A DNA stretch of 36,970 nucleotides from Treponema sp. (GTDB lineage: Bacteria > Spirochaetota > Spirochaetia > Treponematales > Treponemataceae), in the NCBI GenBank assembly GCA_016290335.1, contig JAEETM010000034.1, positions 1 through 36,970 on the forward strand, written 5' to 3'. Positions 17,282 through 27,200 of this stretch are shown here, one piece after another (position 1 is the first letter of the stretch; each line of letters opens with the position of its first letter). The translations under genes and the position numbers were made by a program. Below the pieces are notes generated by a model. It did not search any database. It saw only the letters and a list, made by a program, of their open reading frames with translations, and was not told where the DNA came from.

Positions 17282-18163
17282 TTATTCCGGCAACTTCAGC
17301 TTGTCCAGAGAGTAATTAATCCACTTTTTGGTGAGCTGCGGATATGCCTGTGAAGCATTTATAAAGTTTTTTACGGCTTCGTCGTATTTGCCTATAAAGA
17401 ACTGGGCTTCGGCCATGTAGAAATATGTTCGGTTAAGTACATTTTTGTTTATGTTCAGACTGGTAAGCTTCTGGAACTCTGTGATTGATTCTTCGTATTT
17501 TTCCTGAACAAAGGTTGTTTTTAGAATCTCAAACAGGATAAAATCATCACCGCCATCAGGGGAAATCAAATCTTCTTCAAAAAAGTATGGTGTAATTTCG
17601 GTATTATTATTTTGTGAACCTGAATAGAACTGTGTTGTAGATTTTGCAGTATAATCGGAAATCTGCTGCTCTTTATTCATTCCTTCAACATAATCAATAT
17701 ATGGAAGCGGAGTTTTTCGCTTTTCGCCATCAAGATAAAGTTTTTCAGGCTCTTCATAAGAAGGAATCTTTCTTTCCGGAATTACAGCAGTAAGATGAGC
17801 ACCCGTTACCGTTGCATTCATGGAAATCATAATTAAATCATACGGACGGTCGTTGCACACAATTACAGCATAATAGTAATCATTAAAATCACTGATTGTA
17901 TCTGTATACCCCGTTGTCTCCGGAGAAAGCTCTGCAATCGGAGTCATTTTTTCAACCTGAGCATAAGTTGTAATTGGCTGAGTTGCCCTGTAAAGTAAAA
18001 GCTTTGTAATTGCAGGACGAACATTTTTTGGCAAAGTCCAATAAACATTTATTCTGGGACCATTTCCTGCCTGAGCATAAATATCTTGAACAATAGGCTT
18101 AACCTGAGCACTTACAGCAAAAGAGAGGAAAGTTAATACCAAAAAAATTTTAAATCTCTTCAT
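17282..18163 (-). CDS. Exported protein with FnIII-like domain and TPR-like tail
   Basis: The 293-residue protein is of unknown function. The signal peptide is MKRFKIFLVLTFLSFAVSAQ, cleaved near residue 20. Residues about 25-120 look like a fibronectin type III sandwich (INVYWTLPKN, LLYRATQPI, TGYTDTISDFNDYYYAVIV). A polar linker follows, and the last 80 residues form helical TPR-like pairs (EKYEESITEFQKLTSL, FYMAEAQFFIGKYDEAVKNF). It starts 6 nt after the stop of the TPR protein, and its ribosome-binding site AGGA overlaps that stop, so the two are coupled and may act as partners in the envelope. It closes the phoH operon. Confidence 0.75.
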   Translation of the reverse strand: MKRFKIFLVLTFLSFAVSAQVKPIVQDIYAQAGNGPRINVYWTLPKNVRPAITKLLLYRATQPITTYAQVEKMTPIAELSPETTGYTDTISDFNDYYYAVIVCNDRPYDLIMISMNATVTGAHLTAVIPERKIPSYEEPEKLYLDGEKRKTPLPYIDYVEGMNKEQQISDYTAKSTTQFYSGSQNNNTEITPYFFEEDLISPDGGDDFILFEILKTTFVQEKYEESITEFQKLTSLNINKNVLNRTYFYMAEAQFFIGKYDEAVKNFINASQAYPQLTKKWINYSLDKLKLPE

Positions 18164-18169
18164 AAAATC

Positions 18170-20284
18170 CTAATAAATATTCCGCAAAAGCTCCAGAATT
18201 GAAGGATGACTTACTGCCTTGCGAATTTCTTCAACAAACTCTTCTCCCTTAACCTCTGCTTCAACAACTGTGTTTCCTTTTTCATCAGCCAAAGGAACTG
18301 TATCTATAGCGCCAGCCCCGCCCTTTTCCTCAGAATCCTGCGGTAAAGAAACAAGCACTATTTCATCTTCCTCATTTATTCTGTCGTAAAAGCCCTGTCT
18401 CTTAATCACAGCAACAGAAACTTCTTCGCCAGCTTCGGTAATTACAAGAGTTCCAACTACATCATTATCTTTGTAAGTCAAACCACTTTCAGAATCGGCA
18501 GTTTTGACCTGACCTTTTCTAATGATTTTAAACTCAGAATCCTTTACTACATTTTCGGCACGACCAATGTCTACCAGCACAGTTTTACCGTTTCTCTGCA
18601 GGATTTTTCCACGCAATGGCAGTTTTTCAAGCACTGAGTTTCGGAAACGCCTTAAAGTTGTAGAAAGACGGTTGTTTCCGATTGCATAAAAGCTTTCATC
18701 TGCAATTTCAAGGCCGGTTCTGCCAGAATAGATTTTGCTGTTTAAGGTTAAATCATTCTGACCTTCATTTAAAGAAAGAAGAATAAAATAATCAAACTTA
18801 CCGGCGCGTGCATTCTTAAAGGCTTCTCCAAAACCTTCAACCGGTTTCACCTGTGTTTTTACAGATGTAATTGCAATACCGGAAAAAATATCAGCGGCAG
18901 CACCAGCTGCAAGCCTGTTTGCATCAGAATGTACAAAGCTTGAACCGTTTTCTTCATAGAAAATTGCAATATTCCAGCGGGTTTTATCAAGATATAAAGA
19001 ATCTACCTTCCACTGTTCTGCTATATTATTTTTAAGCAGGAACTCATAAGCTTCTGTTTTATCTGCAAGCTCAGTTTTCTGTTTAGCATTAAGCTCCGAA
19101 TCGTTATTAGCCTTTATAAACCTTAGCTGCTCAAGATAAAACTCGTACATTCCGTTCATTTCAAGAATATTTGCATAGGCTGCACGGGCTTCATAATTCA
19201 TCGGGTCAAGAATTAAAGCACGCTGATATTCATAAACAGCCCCGGAACCATCATAACGGCCGGCATACTGTCTTGCATTATTCAAATGATATTCTGCCCA
19301 CTGTTTTCTGCGTGCATCGGTAAGAGGAAGCGTATCACGGATTTCCATTTCCATGGCACTCCGCATAAGCTCATCCTGTGGAGCAATTGAAAGTCCTGTT
19401 GACCAGGTACCGATTGCATCATTGCTTTTACCCATACGCAGCTGTGAGCTTCCCTTTATGTACCAGGCATTTGCATTTTTTCTGTTGCGGCGGATAAGGA
19501 AATCACTTATATCAATTACTTCAGAGTATCTTCCCTGCTCATACAAAACTGTAGATAAAAGCTCGTATGCCTTTTCGTAATCTCCGTTTACTTCTACAGC
19601 AATTCTACAATGCTTTTCTGCAGTTTTAAGGTCACCCTTCATACGGTAAACAATTGCAGCAAGATAATGAACCTCAGGTTCTCCTGAATAATAAGAAAAG
19701 GCCTGATGCAGGTAAGTTTCGGCTTTATCATACTTTCCGTTTTCTGCACTAACAAGCGCAAGTGAAAGCAAAGCCTTTCTGTTTGTATTCTGACGTTTTA
19801 ATGCTTCGGCATACTGATTTTCTGCACCGGAAGAACGTCCTTCGTAAAGTTCAATTTCTGCAAGTCCAAAGTGAGAATCAATGTCATTCGGATACTTTTT
19901 AAGAACTTCTTCAAAAACCTTGCGGCCTTCATCAATTTCTCCAAGCGAAATGTAAATCATGCCCTTAAGGTTTTTAATTCTGCTGTTTTCTTTTTCGTAT
20001 TTTTCTGCATTTTCAAGATACTGGAGCGCAAGATTAAGTTCGCCAAGCTTATACGAGCATTCAGAAAGCTTGTACCAGGCATCTGTAAAAGCAGGATTTT
20101 CAGCCGTAATTTCAAGGAAATACTGTGAAGCAAGATAATAGTTTTCATTCTGCTGACATTCAATTCCCTGATTATAAAGGGACATAATATCCTTACTTTT
20201 TCCTGCCGCAGAAAGAGAAAAAACAGCTGCACAACTTAAAAATACAATGGCAATTCTACTCTTCGTCAACTTCTTCATCATCAC
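18170..20284 (-). CDS. Exported tetratricopeptide-repeat protein
   Basis: The 704-residue protein has an N-terminal signal-like helix (about 9-27, ending SLSAAG) and a series of TPR units from about 35 to 390 (for example ENYYLASQYFLEITAENPAF, ANAWYIKGSSQLRMGKSNDA). The remaining third is not TPR: about 425-540 has an alpha/beta pattern reminiscent of domains that bind peptidoglycan-linked or outer-membrane lipoproteins, and 545-640 includes GKTVLVDIGRAENVVKDSEF, like the small barrel at the end of flagellar FlgT. The likely role is a scaffold in the periplasm. Start alternatives are Met2 and Met3; it overlaps the CorC-like gene by up to 29 nt. Confidence 0.8.
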   Translation of the reverse strand: MMMKKLTKSRIAIVFLSCAAVFSLSAAGKSKDIMSLYNQGIECQQNENYYLASQYFLEITAENPAFTDAWYKLSECSYKLGELNLALQYLENAEKYEKENSRIKNLKGMIYISLGEIDEGRKVFEEVLKKYPNDIDSHFGLAEIELYEGRSSGAENQYAEALKRQNTNRKALLSLALVSAENGKYDKAETYLHQAFSYYSGEPEVHYLAAIVYRMKGDLKTAEKHCRIAVEVNGDYEKAYELLSTVLYEQGRYSEVIDISDFLIRRNRKNANAWYIKGSSQLRMGKSNDAIGTWSTGLSIAPQDELMRSAMEMEIRDTLPLTDARRKQWAEYHLNNARQYAGRYDGSGAVYEYQRALILDPMNYEARAAYANILEMNGMYEFYLEQLRFIKANNDSELNAKQKTELADKTEAYEFLLKNNIAEQWKVDSLYLDKTRWNIAIFYEENGSSFVHSDANRLAAGAAADIFSGIAITSVKTQVKPVEGFGEAFKNARAGKFDYFILLSLNEGQNDLTLNSKIYSGRTGLEIADESFYAIGNNRLSTTLRRFRNSVLEKLPLRGKILQRNGKTVLVDIGRAENVVKDSEFKIIRKGQVKTADSESGLTYKDNDVVGTLVITEAGEEVSVAVIKRQGFYDRINEEDEIVLVSLPQDSEEKGGAGAIDTVPLADEKGNTVVEAEVKGEEFVEEIRKAVSHPSILELLRNIY

Positions 20285-21053
20285 CGTTTCTTATAACTTT
20301 AATTACGTTGATTCTATGTCCTTCCATATCCTGAACTATAAAATCATAGTTTTTCCATGTGGACTTTTCATATTTTACAGGAACCTTTCCGAACAAGTCA
20401 AAAACAAAACCGCCGAGTGAATCAAAATCTTCATTCGGGAAAGCAGCTCCAATTGTTTCGTTCAAATCATCAAGATCTACGCGGGCATCGCAAAGCCAGA
20501 CATTTTCGTTTACAGTGATTATATCCTCGCGTTCCTTGTCAAACTCATCCTGAATATCGCCGACAATTTCTTCTATAATATCTTCCATTGTAACAATACC
20601 GGAGATTCCGCCGTATTCATCAATTGCAATTGCAATATGAAGATGATGACGCTTAAACTCGCGCAGAAGAGAATCAATTCGTTTGCTTTCCGGAACAAAA
20701 TATGGCTTTCTTATGATTTTTGTAAGCTCAACATTCTGCAGGTTTTCTGAAAGTGATTTAAGCAGATCCTTTACATAGAGAACACCTACTACGTTATCAA
20801 TTGAATCTGTATATACAGGGAATCGTGAATGTCCGCTTTTTACAATTTTTTCAATCAATTCTTCTCGTGGAGTATCAGAAGAAATAAAATCTACGTCGAT
20901 TCGGGGAATCATAACTTCTTTTACCGAAGTTTTTGATAAATCCTCTACTCCCTGAATCATATCCTGTTTTTCTTCGTTTAATATTTCCTGCTGTATTGCT
21001 TCTGCTTCGGTAGCAGCATTTTTATTCTTTTTTTTGCGGTTAAAAAAGCTCAT
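20256..21053 (-). CDS. ybeX: CBS-pair protein of the CorC/HlyC family
   Basis: The 265-residue cytoplasmic protein has two CBS motifs (about 45-110 and 110-170; VMIPRIDVDFIS, GHSRFPVYTDS, HHLHIAIAIDEYGGISGIVTMEDIIEEIVGDI) and a C-terminal CorC/HlyC domain (about 185-260; WLCDARVDLDDLNETIG, DSLGGFVFDLFGKVP). The membrane DUF21 part of larger relatives is missing, as in E. coli YbeX. CBS pairs bind adenine nucleotides; the family is linked to magnesium or cobalt homeostasis and, in E. coli, to ribosome health. The start overlaps the ybeY stop as ATGA, matching the well-known phoH-ybeY-ybeX order. Confidence 0.92.
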   Translation of the reverse strand: MSFFNRKKKNKNAATEAEAIQQEILNEEKQDMIQGVEDLSKTSVKEVMIPRIDVDFISSDTPREELIEKIVKSGHSRFPVYTDSIDNVVGVLYVKDLLKSLSENLQNVELTKIIRKPYFVPESKRIDSLLREFKRHHLHIAIAIDEYGGISGIVTMEDIIEEIVGDIQDEFDKEREDIITVNENVWLCDARVDLDDLNETIGAAFPNEDFDSLGGFVFDLFGKVPVKYEKSTWKNYDFIVQDMEGHRINVIKVIRNGDDEEVDEE

Positions 21054-21529
21054 TTTATAATTTTTTCATCCTTTAATTTTTCAAGTATTGTTTCCTGAAG
21101 CTTAAGCATTTCACATTCAGGGGCTGTTCCTTTTTCGATATGCTCCTCTCCGTGATCCATTCCGTTAAGATGAAGCAGTCCGTGAACTAAAAGCCTCTTA
21201 AGCTCATCATTTTTAGTCTCATCAAAATATTCGGCATTTACCGGCAAAGTCTCAAGACTTATTGCAATGTCACCAACGCATTTCCAGGTTCCTTCCTCAT
21301 CTTCGTAAACTTCATCGTTTTCAAAAGATAAAACATCGGTTGTGGAATCTATGTTACGGTAAGACTTATTCAGCTCCTGCATATAACTGTCATTACACAA
21401 AAGGACAGAAACCTCTTCGCCGTCGTATTTAAGCTCTGTCATGGCTTTTTCTACAAACTTTTCTACGTTTTCAAACCACTCCGGCTGTTCGAGTCCTTCC
21501 TGCATACAAACAAATATTCTATTTGGCAT
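21050..21529 (-). CDS. ybeY: Endoribonuclease YbeY
   Basis: YbeY is a zinc-dependent RNase needed for 16S rRNA 3'-end maturation and ribosome quality control. The 159-residue protein carries the signature HGLLHLNGMDHGEEH, giving zinc ligands His116, His120 and His126, and the conserved STTDVLSFE segment at 62-70. Length is typical. GAGGG lies five bases before ATG. It overlaps pgpH by 11 nt and the CBS protein by 4 nt, so translation of the group is coupled. Confidence 0.96.
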   Translation of the reverse strand: MPNRIFVCMQEGLEQPEWFENVEKFVEKAMTELKYDGEEVSVLLCNDSYMQELNKSYRNIDSTTDVLSFENDEVYEDEEGTWKCVGDIAISLETLPVNAEYFDETKNDELKRLLVHGLLHLNGMDHGEEHIEKGTAPECEMLKLQETILEKLKDEKIIK

Positions 21530-23264
21530 CTTTTCCCTCTTTTGTTTCTTTAGCTTCTTTGTCAGCTTTTTCAGGAACCTGTTTTTCTGGAGACTGTTTT
21601 TCCTGTACCTGTTTATCAGGGTCCTGCTGGTTCTGGTACTTAATCCGGTTATGATAGAAGCCTGTCAAAAGTCTTACAAAGGATTCCTTAATTTTTGAAA
21701 TATCCCTGAATGTAAGATCACAGTTATCAAGCTGTTTATTTTCTACCTTCTGGTTTATGAGCACAGTAATAAACTTTTCAAGACGGCTTGAAGTAGGATT
21801 ATCGAGTGTTTTACAGGCAGCTTCAACTGTATCTGCAAGCATAACAACTGCAGATTCCTTAGAAGAAGGCGGATTTCCAGGATAAGAAAAATCTTCCGGC
21901 ATAAGGGTCGGGTCCTTTTCCTTGCCTTCCTTGTAAAAATATGAAATAACGCTGTTTCCGTGATGTTCCGAAATTATGTCGATTACAGCCTGCGGAAGAT
22001 GCATCTGATGTGCTTTTTCTACACCCTTACGTACATGGCTTTTAATAATTGAAGCAGAAAGAGTTGGGTTGAGGTCGGCATGCTTGTTTTCGTGGTCAAA
22101 CTGATTTTCTACAAAGTACTCACTCTGCTCTATTTTACCAATATCGTGATAGTAACCGCCTACACGTGCAAGAAGGGCATTTGCACCAATTTCGCGGCAG
22201 GCACTTTCGGCAAGCTGCGAAACCATAATTGAATGATTGTAAGTACCGTTTGCCTGAATCTGCATCTGCTTGAAAATAGCACTGTTTGTATCACTTAAAT
22301 CCATAAGACGGAATACGGAAGCGGTGTTCAGCATATATTCCAGAGGAGTAAGGAAGCCTAAAGCCATGGCACCTGAAAGGAAACCGTTTGCAATTACTCC
22401 GCCGAATATTTTTGCCATATCGGAAAAAGTATCGTTGAAAATCACTGTAAGAATAAGAATAAAAACAAAATTAGAAATGGAAAGCATGATTGCTGCAAAA
22501 ATCAAATCAAGTCTGTTATCAATTTTTCGTACAATTCCGTGGGCACAGAAGGTAACTGCAAGCGTAAACAGGAAAGGAACTAATTCCCACTCAGTTGCAC
22601 AAAGAACACCAAGCGACATTATAAGGGAAAGAATTACCGCAGAAGTCTGTCCGAACAGAATTGTTGCCAGCATAATACACAAAGCCGAAGGAATTATAAT
22701 GCAGATTGAATATGGATCTGAGAAAAATCCGAGTTTTCCAAAAAATGCTGTAACTGAATAAACAATAAGGAAGCATACAACATGGAAAATCGGCTCTTTA
22801 ATCTGAATCTTGCGCTTAAACGGCAGGAAAGAAAAAAGAGTGTACCACAAAATACCAAGCAGGAATAAAAACAGCTCTGAATCTGCAAAAGCCCTGTAGT
22901 CTATGTATTTTGGAGAAGCTGCCATTTTTTTAAGCTTGGCATAACCTTCTTCTGTAATCGGAAAGCCTTTTTTTATGATTTTTTCGCCAGCCTGAATAGA
23001 AACTGCTTCTACATCATCAGGGAGAATAGTTTTTGGAGAAATGATTGTTCTGTCTGCAATCTGTCCGATTTCGAACTCATCAAGTGAATAATTTGCAACA
23101 GTTTCGGTAGTGCTTACTTTTAAAAAATTAAGTGCCGAAACTGCCAGATAAGCAATCAAAAAAAGAAGCAGATAGTCATAATGCTTTTTTATATAGTCTC
23201 CGAGCATGGCAAAAATATTAGCCTTGAGGCTGTTCTTTTCGCCTTTATTGTTCCTGTTTTTCAT
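21519..23264 (-). CDS. pgpH: 7TM-HD phosphohydrolase, PgpH family (c-di-AMP phosphodiesterase)
   Basis: PgpH-type enzymes hydrolyse the second messenger c-di-AMP. The 581-residue protein has one N-terminal helix (31-48), a short outside domain (about 50-130), about seven helices (130-310) and a cytoplasmic HD domain with metal ligands His344 (TYNHS), His373-Asp374 (YYHDIGK), His410 and the His434-His435 pair. The outside domain is far shorter than that of Gram-positive PgpH. After the HD domain comes a polar tail from about 540 with repeated PEK-like units and many Lys/Glu. It overlaps phoH by 20 nt. Substrate is assigned by family. Confidence 0.92.
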   Translation of the reverse strand: MKNRNNKGEKNSLKANIFAMLGDYIKKHYDYLLLFLIAYLAVSALNFLKVSTTETVANYSLDEFEIGQIADRTIISPKTILPDDVEAVSIQAGEKIIKKGFPITEEGYAKLKKMAASPKYIDYRAFADSELFLFLLGILWYTLFSFLPFKRKIQIKEPIFHVVCFLIVYSVTAFFGKLGFFSDPYSICIIIPSALCIMLATILFGQTSAVILSLIMSLGVLCATEWELVPFLFTLAVTFCAHGIVRKIDNRLDLIFAAIMLSISNFVFILILTVIFNDTFSDMAKIFGGVIANGFLSGAMALGFLTPLEYMLNTASVFRLMDLSDTNSAIFKQMQIQANGTYNHSIMVSQLAESACREIGANALLARVGGYYHDIGKIEQSEYFVENQFDHENKHADLNPTLSASIIKSHVRKGVEKAHQMHLPQAVIDIISEHHGNSVISYFYKEGKEKDPTLMPEDFSYPGNPPSSKESAVVMLADTVEAACKTLDNPTSSRLEKFITVLINQKVENKQLDNCDLTFRDISKIKESFVRLLTGFYHNRIKYQNQQDPDKQVQEKQSPEKQVPEKADKEAKETKEGKDAK

Positions 23265-24186
23265 TTTCGTACGCCCTTACAATCTTTTTTACAAGATGGT
23301 TTCTTACTACGTCATCTGCAGTAAGCTCCATAAAGCCTATATCTTCTATTTTATACAAAATACTGATTGAATGCACTAATCCTGACGGTGTTTTTTTAGG
23401 AAGGTCAATTTGAGTCGGGTCGCCGGTAATAAACACCTTGGAATTGTCGCCCATTCGTGTAAGGAACATTTTCATCTGGGTACAGGTGGTGTTCTGGGCT
23501 TCGTCAAGGATGATTACGGCATTGTTTAAGGTGCGGCCACGCATATACGCAAGCGGTGCAACCTCTATAATTCCGGCTTCTGACAATTTGCGGACAGTTT
23601 CTGGTGTAACAATTGCTTCCATTGCATCGCGTAAAGGACGGAGATACGGGTCTATCTTCTGTTCCAGATCTCCGGGTAAAAATCCAAGGCTTTCCCCCGC
23701 TTCTACAACCGGCCGGGTAATGATGATTTTATTCTTTTTGTGCGATAAAACAAGCCTTAAAGCTTCTGCTACTGCAAGAAAAGTTTTTCCACTTCCTGCA
23801 CTGCCCGTACAGAAAACCATATCTTTTGTCTGTAAAAGATTTATGTATTCAGCCTGATTTTGCGTTCGCGGGTAGATTTTTTTTACACTTCCCGGAACAA
23901 GAATTGAGATTTCATCGGCATTTACCTTTTTCTGCGTATTCAGGACCGAAACTACAATATCTTCGGTATTTCTGCCGCCGTCGTAAATCTCGTCTATGAT
24001 TCTGTCCATTATAAACTGGAACTTTTGTGTTATTTCGGGGTCTTCGGATTCTATTGATATTTCGTTACCTTTTGTATATACCGAAACACCAAGACTGTCT
24101 TCGATGAGCTGCAGATTACTGTCATTTGTTCCACAAACACAAGAAAGTACGTCATTATCGGGAACTACAATTTTATATTCACTCAC
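23245..24186 (-). CDS. phoH: PhoH-family ATPase
   Basis: The 313-residue P-loop ATPase belongs to the PhoH/YbeZ family, thought to act with YbeY on RNA. Walker A GSAGSGKT is at 128-135 and Walker B ILDEAQNT occurs further on, followed by TGDPTQIDLP, all typical. The N-terminal 80 residues resemble a KH-like RNA-binding region. Initiation is at GTG (24186), with no Shine-Dalgarno sequence, directly after a strong promoter. It heads the operon phoH, pgpH, ybeY, CBS protein, TPR protein and FnIII-like protein. Confidence 0.95.
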   Translation of the reverse strand: MSEYKIVVPDNDVLSCVCGTNDSNLQLIEDSLGVSVYTKGNEISIESEDPEITQKFQFIMDRIIDEIYDGGRNTEDIVVSVLNTQKKVNADEISILVPGSVKKIYPRTQNQAEYINLLQTKDMVFCTGSAGSGKTFLAVAEALRLVLSHKKNKIIITRPVVEAGESLGFLPGDLEQKIDPYLRPLRDAMEAIVTPETVRKLSEAGIIEVAPLAYMRGRTLNNAVIILDEAQNTTCTQMKMFLTRMGDNSKVFITGDPTQIDLPKKTPSGLVHSISILYKIEDIGFMELTADDVVRNHLVKKIVRAYENEKQEQ

Positions 24187-24195
24187 AATAGAATA

Positions 24196-24224
24196 ATTAT
24201 AAAGTATAGCAGACCATTATTCAA
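24196..24224 (-). promoter_or_regulatory. Strong promoter of the phoH operon
   Basis: TTGAAT (24219-24224), 17 nt spacer, perfect TATAAT (24196-24201). The -10 hexamer ends 9 nt before the GTG start, so the transcript should begin within a few bases of the start codon. A second, weaker TATACT lies seven bases further upstream and would give a slightly longer leader. Confidence 0.65.
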
Positions 24225-24252
24225 CATTTTTGGCAGCTGTTTACAAACCGTA

Positions 24253-27200
24253 TTATTTCGGGTTAAGTTCCCAGACTTTTTTCTCTTTTGTCTTGTTGTA
24301 TTCGCTTACGATTGTAGTTTTCATGCTGTCCATTGGCTTCCAGACAATTCCAATAGAGATATATGGGTCAAAATTATAGGTGTATTGGCCATCTTGTTTT
24401 ACAAGCTTTGGTTCAAACTTCCAGGTCATATTAAAGGACCAGTCGTGAAGGTCGTGGGAAGCTGTCATGCTTAAAGACTTTAACTTAAAGCCGGATGCTT
24501 CCCTGTTTGCAGTAAAACCACCCTTTGATGCTTCGCCAAAAGCCATACCAAAGGAGCGGAATAAATCTCCAAAGAATTGAGGTACAAACCAGCTTCCACA
24601 GTCATTATAGATACTATCCTTTCCCTGGAAATACCAGTAGAGAGTTGAGTTTCTTGAGGTTGCAGAGAATGACAGGGTAAGCATATCGCCAATCTTAAAG
24701 TTTAAGGATGGAGAAAATGTTAAATAACTGTTTGTAGGACGGATTAAATCTGCAATTACACTTGTTGACAGGCCTGGTGCAAAACTGATTTTCTTTGACC
24801 ACTTATAGTAAGTTTTTGTTTCCGGGCTCCAGGAGAATGACAATGAATATGGAATAAACTCCTTATAGTTTTTTCCCTCGGAATTAGTCTTGGCAATCCA
24901 TCCCTGACCTTCTTCAAGTTCATAATTCTGTGTATAAGACATTGTATAGGCAGCCGTTATTCTTTTCCAGGAAAGCGAAACTTTCATACTGTCTAAGATA
25001 TCCATACCGGTTCTATTGTCTTTTTCAAGCTTGTCGCTGTCAGTTGTGAGCGAAAGTGATTCTGAAAGCTTTAATGAAGAATTAAAAAGATTAAGGGATA
25101 AAGCCTGCGAAAGTGTATTATATTCGTATTTTGATTTGTTTGCTTCTTCTGTATCGGTAGAGCTTGAACTTGCCCTTTCCTGAAAGCTCCAGGAGAATGA
25201 ACTGCTGACATAAGGGAAAGTAAGATTTAATGACAGTGAATGCTTTACCTGCTGTGGCGGCAATGTCATTGACCAGGTAAAGTTCTGTTTAAACTTATTA
25301 TTAAGCTCATTTGCGCCAAGCGTAAAGTTTACGGTATTAGTTGTGATGATTTTACGCTTAAAAGTCTTTTCTTCATCCTCATCTGCCCAGTTTTCGTCAT
25401 CCCAGTAATCATGCAACCAATAGCTTTCCCATGCATCAGAGGATTTCCAATATGTTTCCCAATTAGTATCGCTTGAAGTTCCCTTAAAATCCCTTCTGAA
25501 TAGTTTTAAAGTTGTATTCCAGGAAACACCGGTATCTGCAAACATAGGAACATAAGAAAAAGGCTTAAAGCTTATAGTATTTGTATTAGAAATTGTCTGA
25601 CTTTCTGCCTTGTGGTCTGCAAGAATAAGTGATTTCTTTTCTGAAGTTGTTACACCGTCTGTATTAGGATGTCCCTGTAAGATTGGATCCCAGGAAAACT
25701 TATTTGTCATTGTAAAATAATTGCCACCGTATTTAAGGTTACTGGAAAGAGAGGTTGGCATTTTGTAGGTGTACATAAAGGATTTTATCTTAGTCCAGTC
25801 AAAATCTTCCTGAGTATTGAGATAAGTTCTTGTACTTTCTGCTCCAGTAGCTTCATTTACAATATAGGATTCTGTTGTTCCGTAAGAAAACTTTGTAGTA
25901 ACTGTTGGAGCGATTGAATAACCAAGTGAATAAGAAAGTCCCGTCGGTACAGTTACAGAAGATGAAGATGATGACGAAAACTCCGGAAGCTTTACAAGCA
26001 GATTTTTTAACAGTGCATTTTCCGGATTTTCTTCAGTTTCAGAAGCTTTTTCCTCAGATTCAGTATCATTTTCCTGCTGTTCTGTTTTTGCCTGCTCAGA
26101 TTGTTCTGCCTGCTTTTCAGAGGATTCGCCATCATTTTCTGCCTGTTCCTGCTGTTTTTTCTGCTCTTCCAGCTCTTTTTCTTTTTTCTGTGCAAGCTGT
26201 TTTTCTGACATAAGCTCTTCGGGCTGTACAAGAGGAACTGTGTATTTTACCGTTTCTTTTTTGGCAGTTGATGAAGAAAGCGGCCACTGGAAAATCGTTC
26301 CGCTGAGAGAAACAGATGCTGTAGCCGGAGTAACTTCTGTTGGATAATAGAACTTGCGTTCCGGTGTGTAAGAACTCCAACTATCACCATTAGCTATGTT
26401 ATCCTTAATTCTATCTTTATCTGATTTATCAAATGAAGCAGTTGCCGTACCAAAGCTCAAAGAAGAATCGAGCTTTATAGAAAGCGATGAAATATACGGC
26501 TTTAAGGCTGCAGGTAAAGTTGGAGAATATGAATTACTGATTTTCCATGCAAAGGTTGAGTATTCACTTTGTGAAGAAGTAGTGTCATCACCCTGTAAAA
26601 AATAAGAAATCCAGTCCATAGATTCCTGACGGACCATAAAATCGTAGTAGAAATACGGGTCTGTATATAAGGGCATTTGAATTGTTGTTCTAAAAGGCTT
26701 TGAAAGTGAAAGCTCAAGATTTGCACCGTATCTGAATGGAACTTTCAAGCCCATAAAGTTTGATTGATCCCAATAAGTTTTATTTGCAGAAGAAATAAAG
26801 CTGTAATTATTATTTGCAAACAGGGTCTTACTAAAGCCTAAATCAACATTAAACTTAAGGTTTGTAATGTTTTTGTTCTTTGGCTGGAAAACACCTTCCA
26901 GACCGGCAAAATATCCAAGCTTGGAATAATAATCAGCCATAACCTTGAGGTAGGTAGAAGTTGTTCCGCTGTAGTTTTCATCAAGATTATGAAGAATAAG
27001 CCCCTGTCTTTCCTGCTCCTTTAAGGTTGTAGGCTTCATAAAATTGTAAAGACCCTTTAAGGCTTCGGCAGAAGAAGTTGTTTCTTCCGAAGAAGAGGAT
27101 GATGAAGATGATTGAAGCGGTTTTCGTCCCAGAATATAATAAGTATTCTGTACAGTAAAACCCTTTCGGTCTGATTTTGAAAATACAGGATTAAAAATCA

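Noticed and set aside
22270..22761. Plus-strand open frame of 163 residues over pgpH
   Set aside because: It lies antisense to membrane helices of PgpH, whose family features are clear; the composition looks like a complement shadow.
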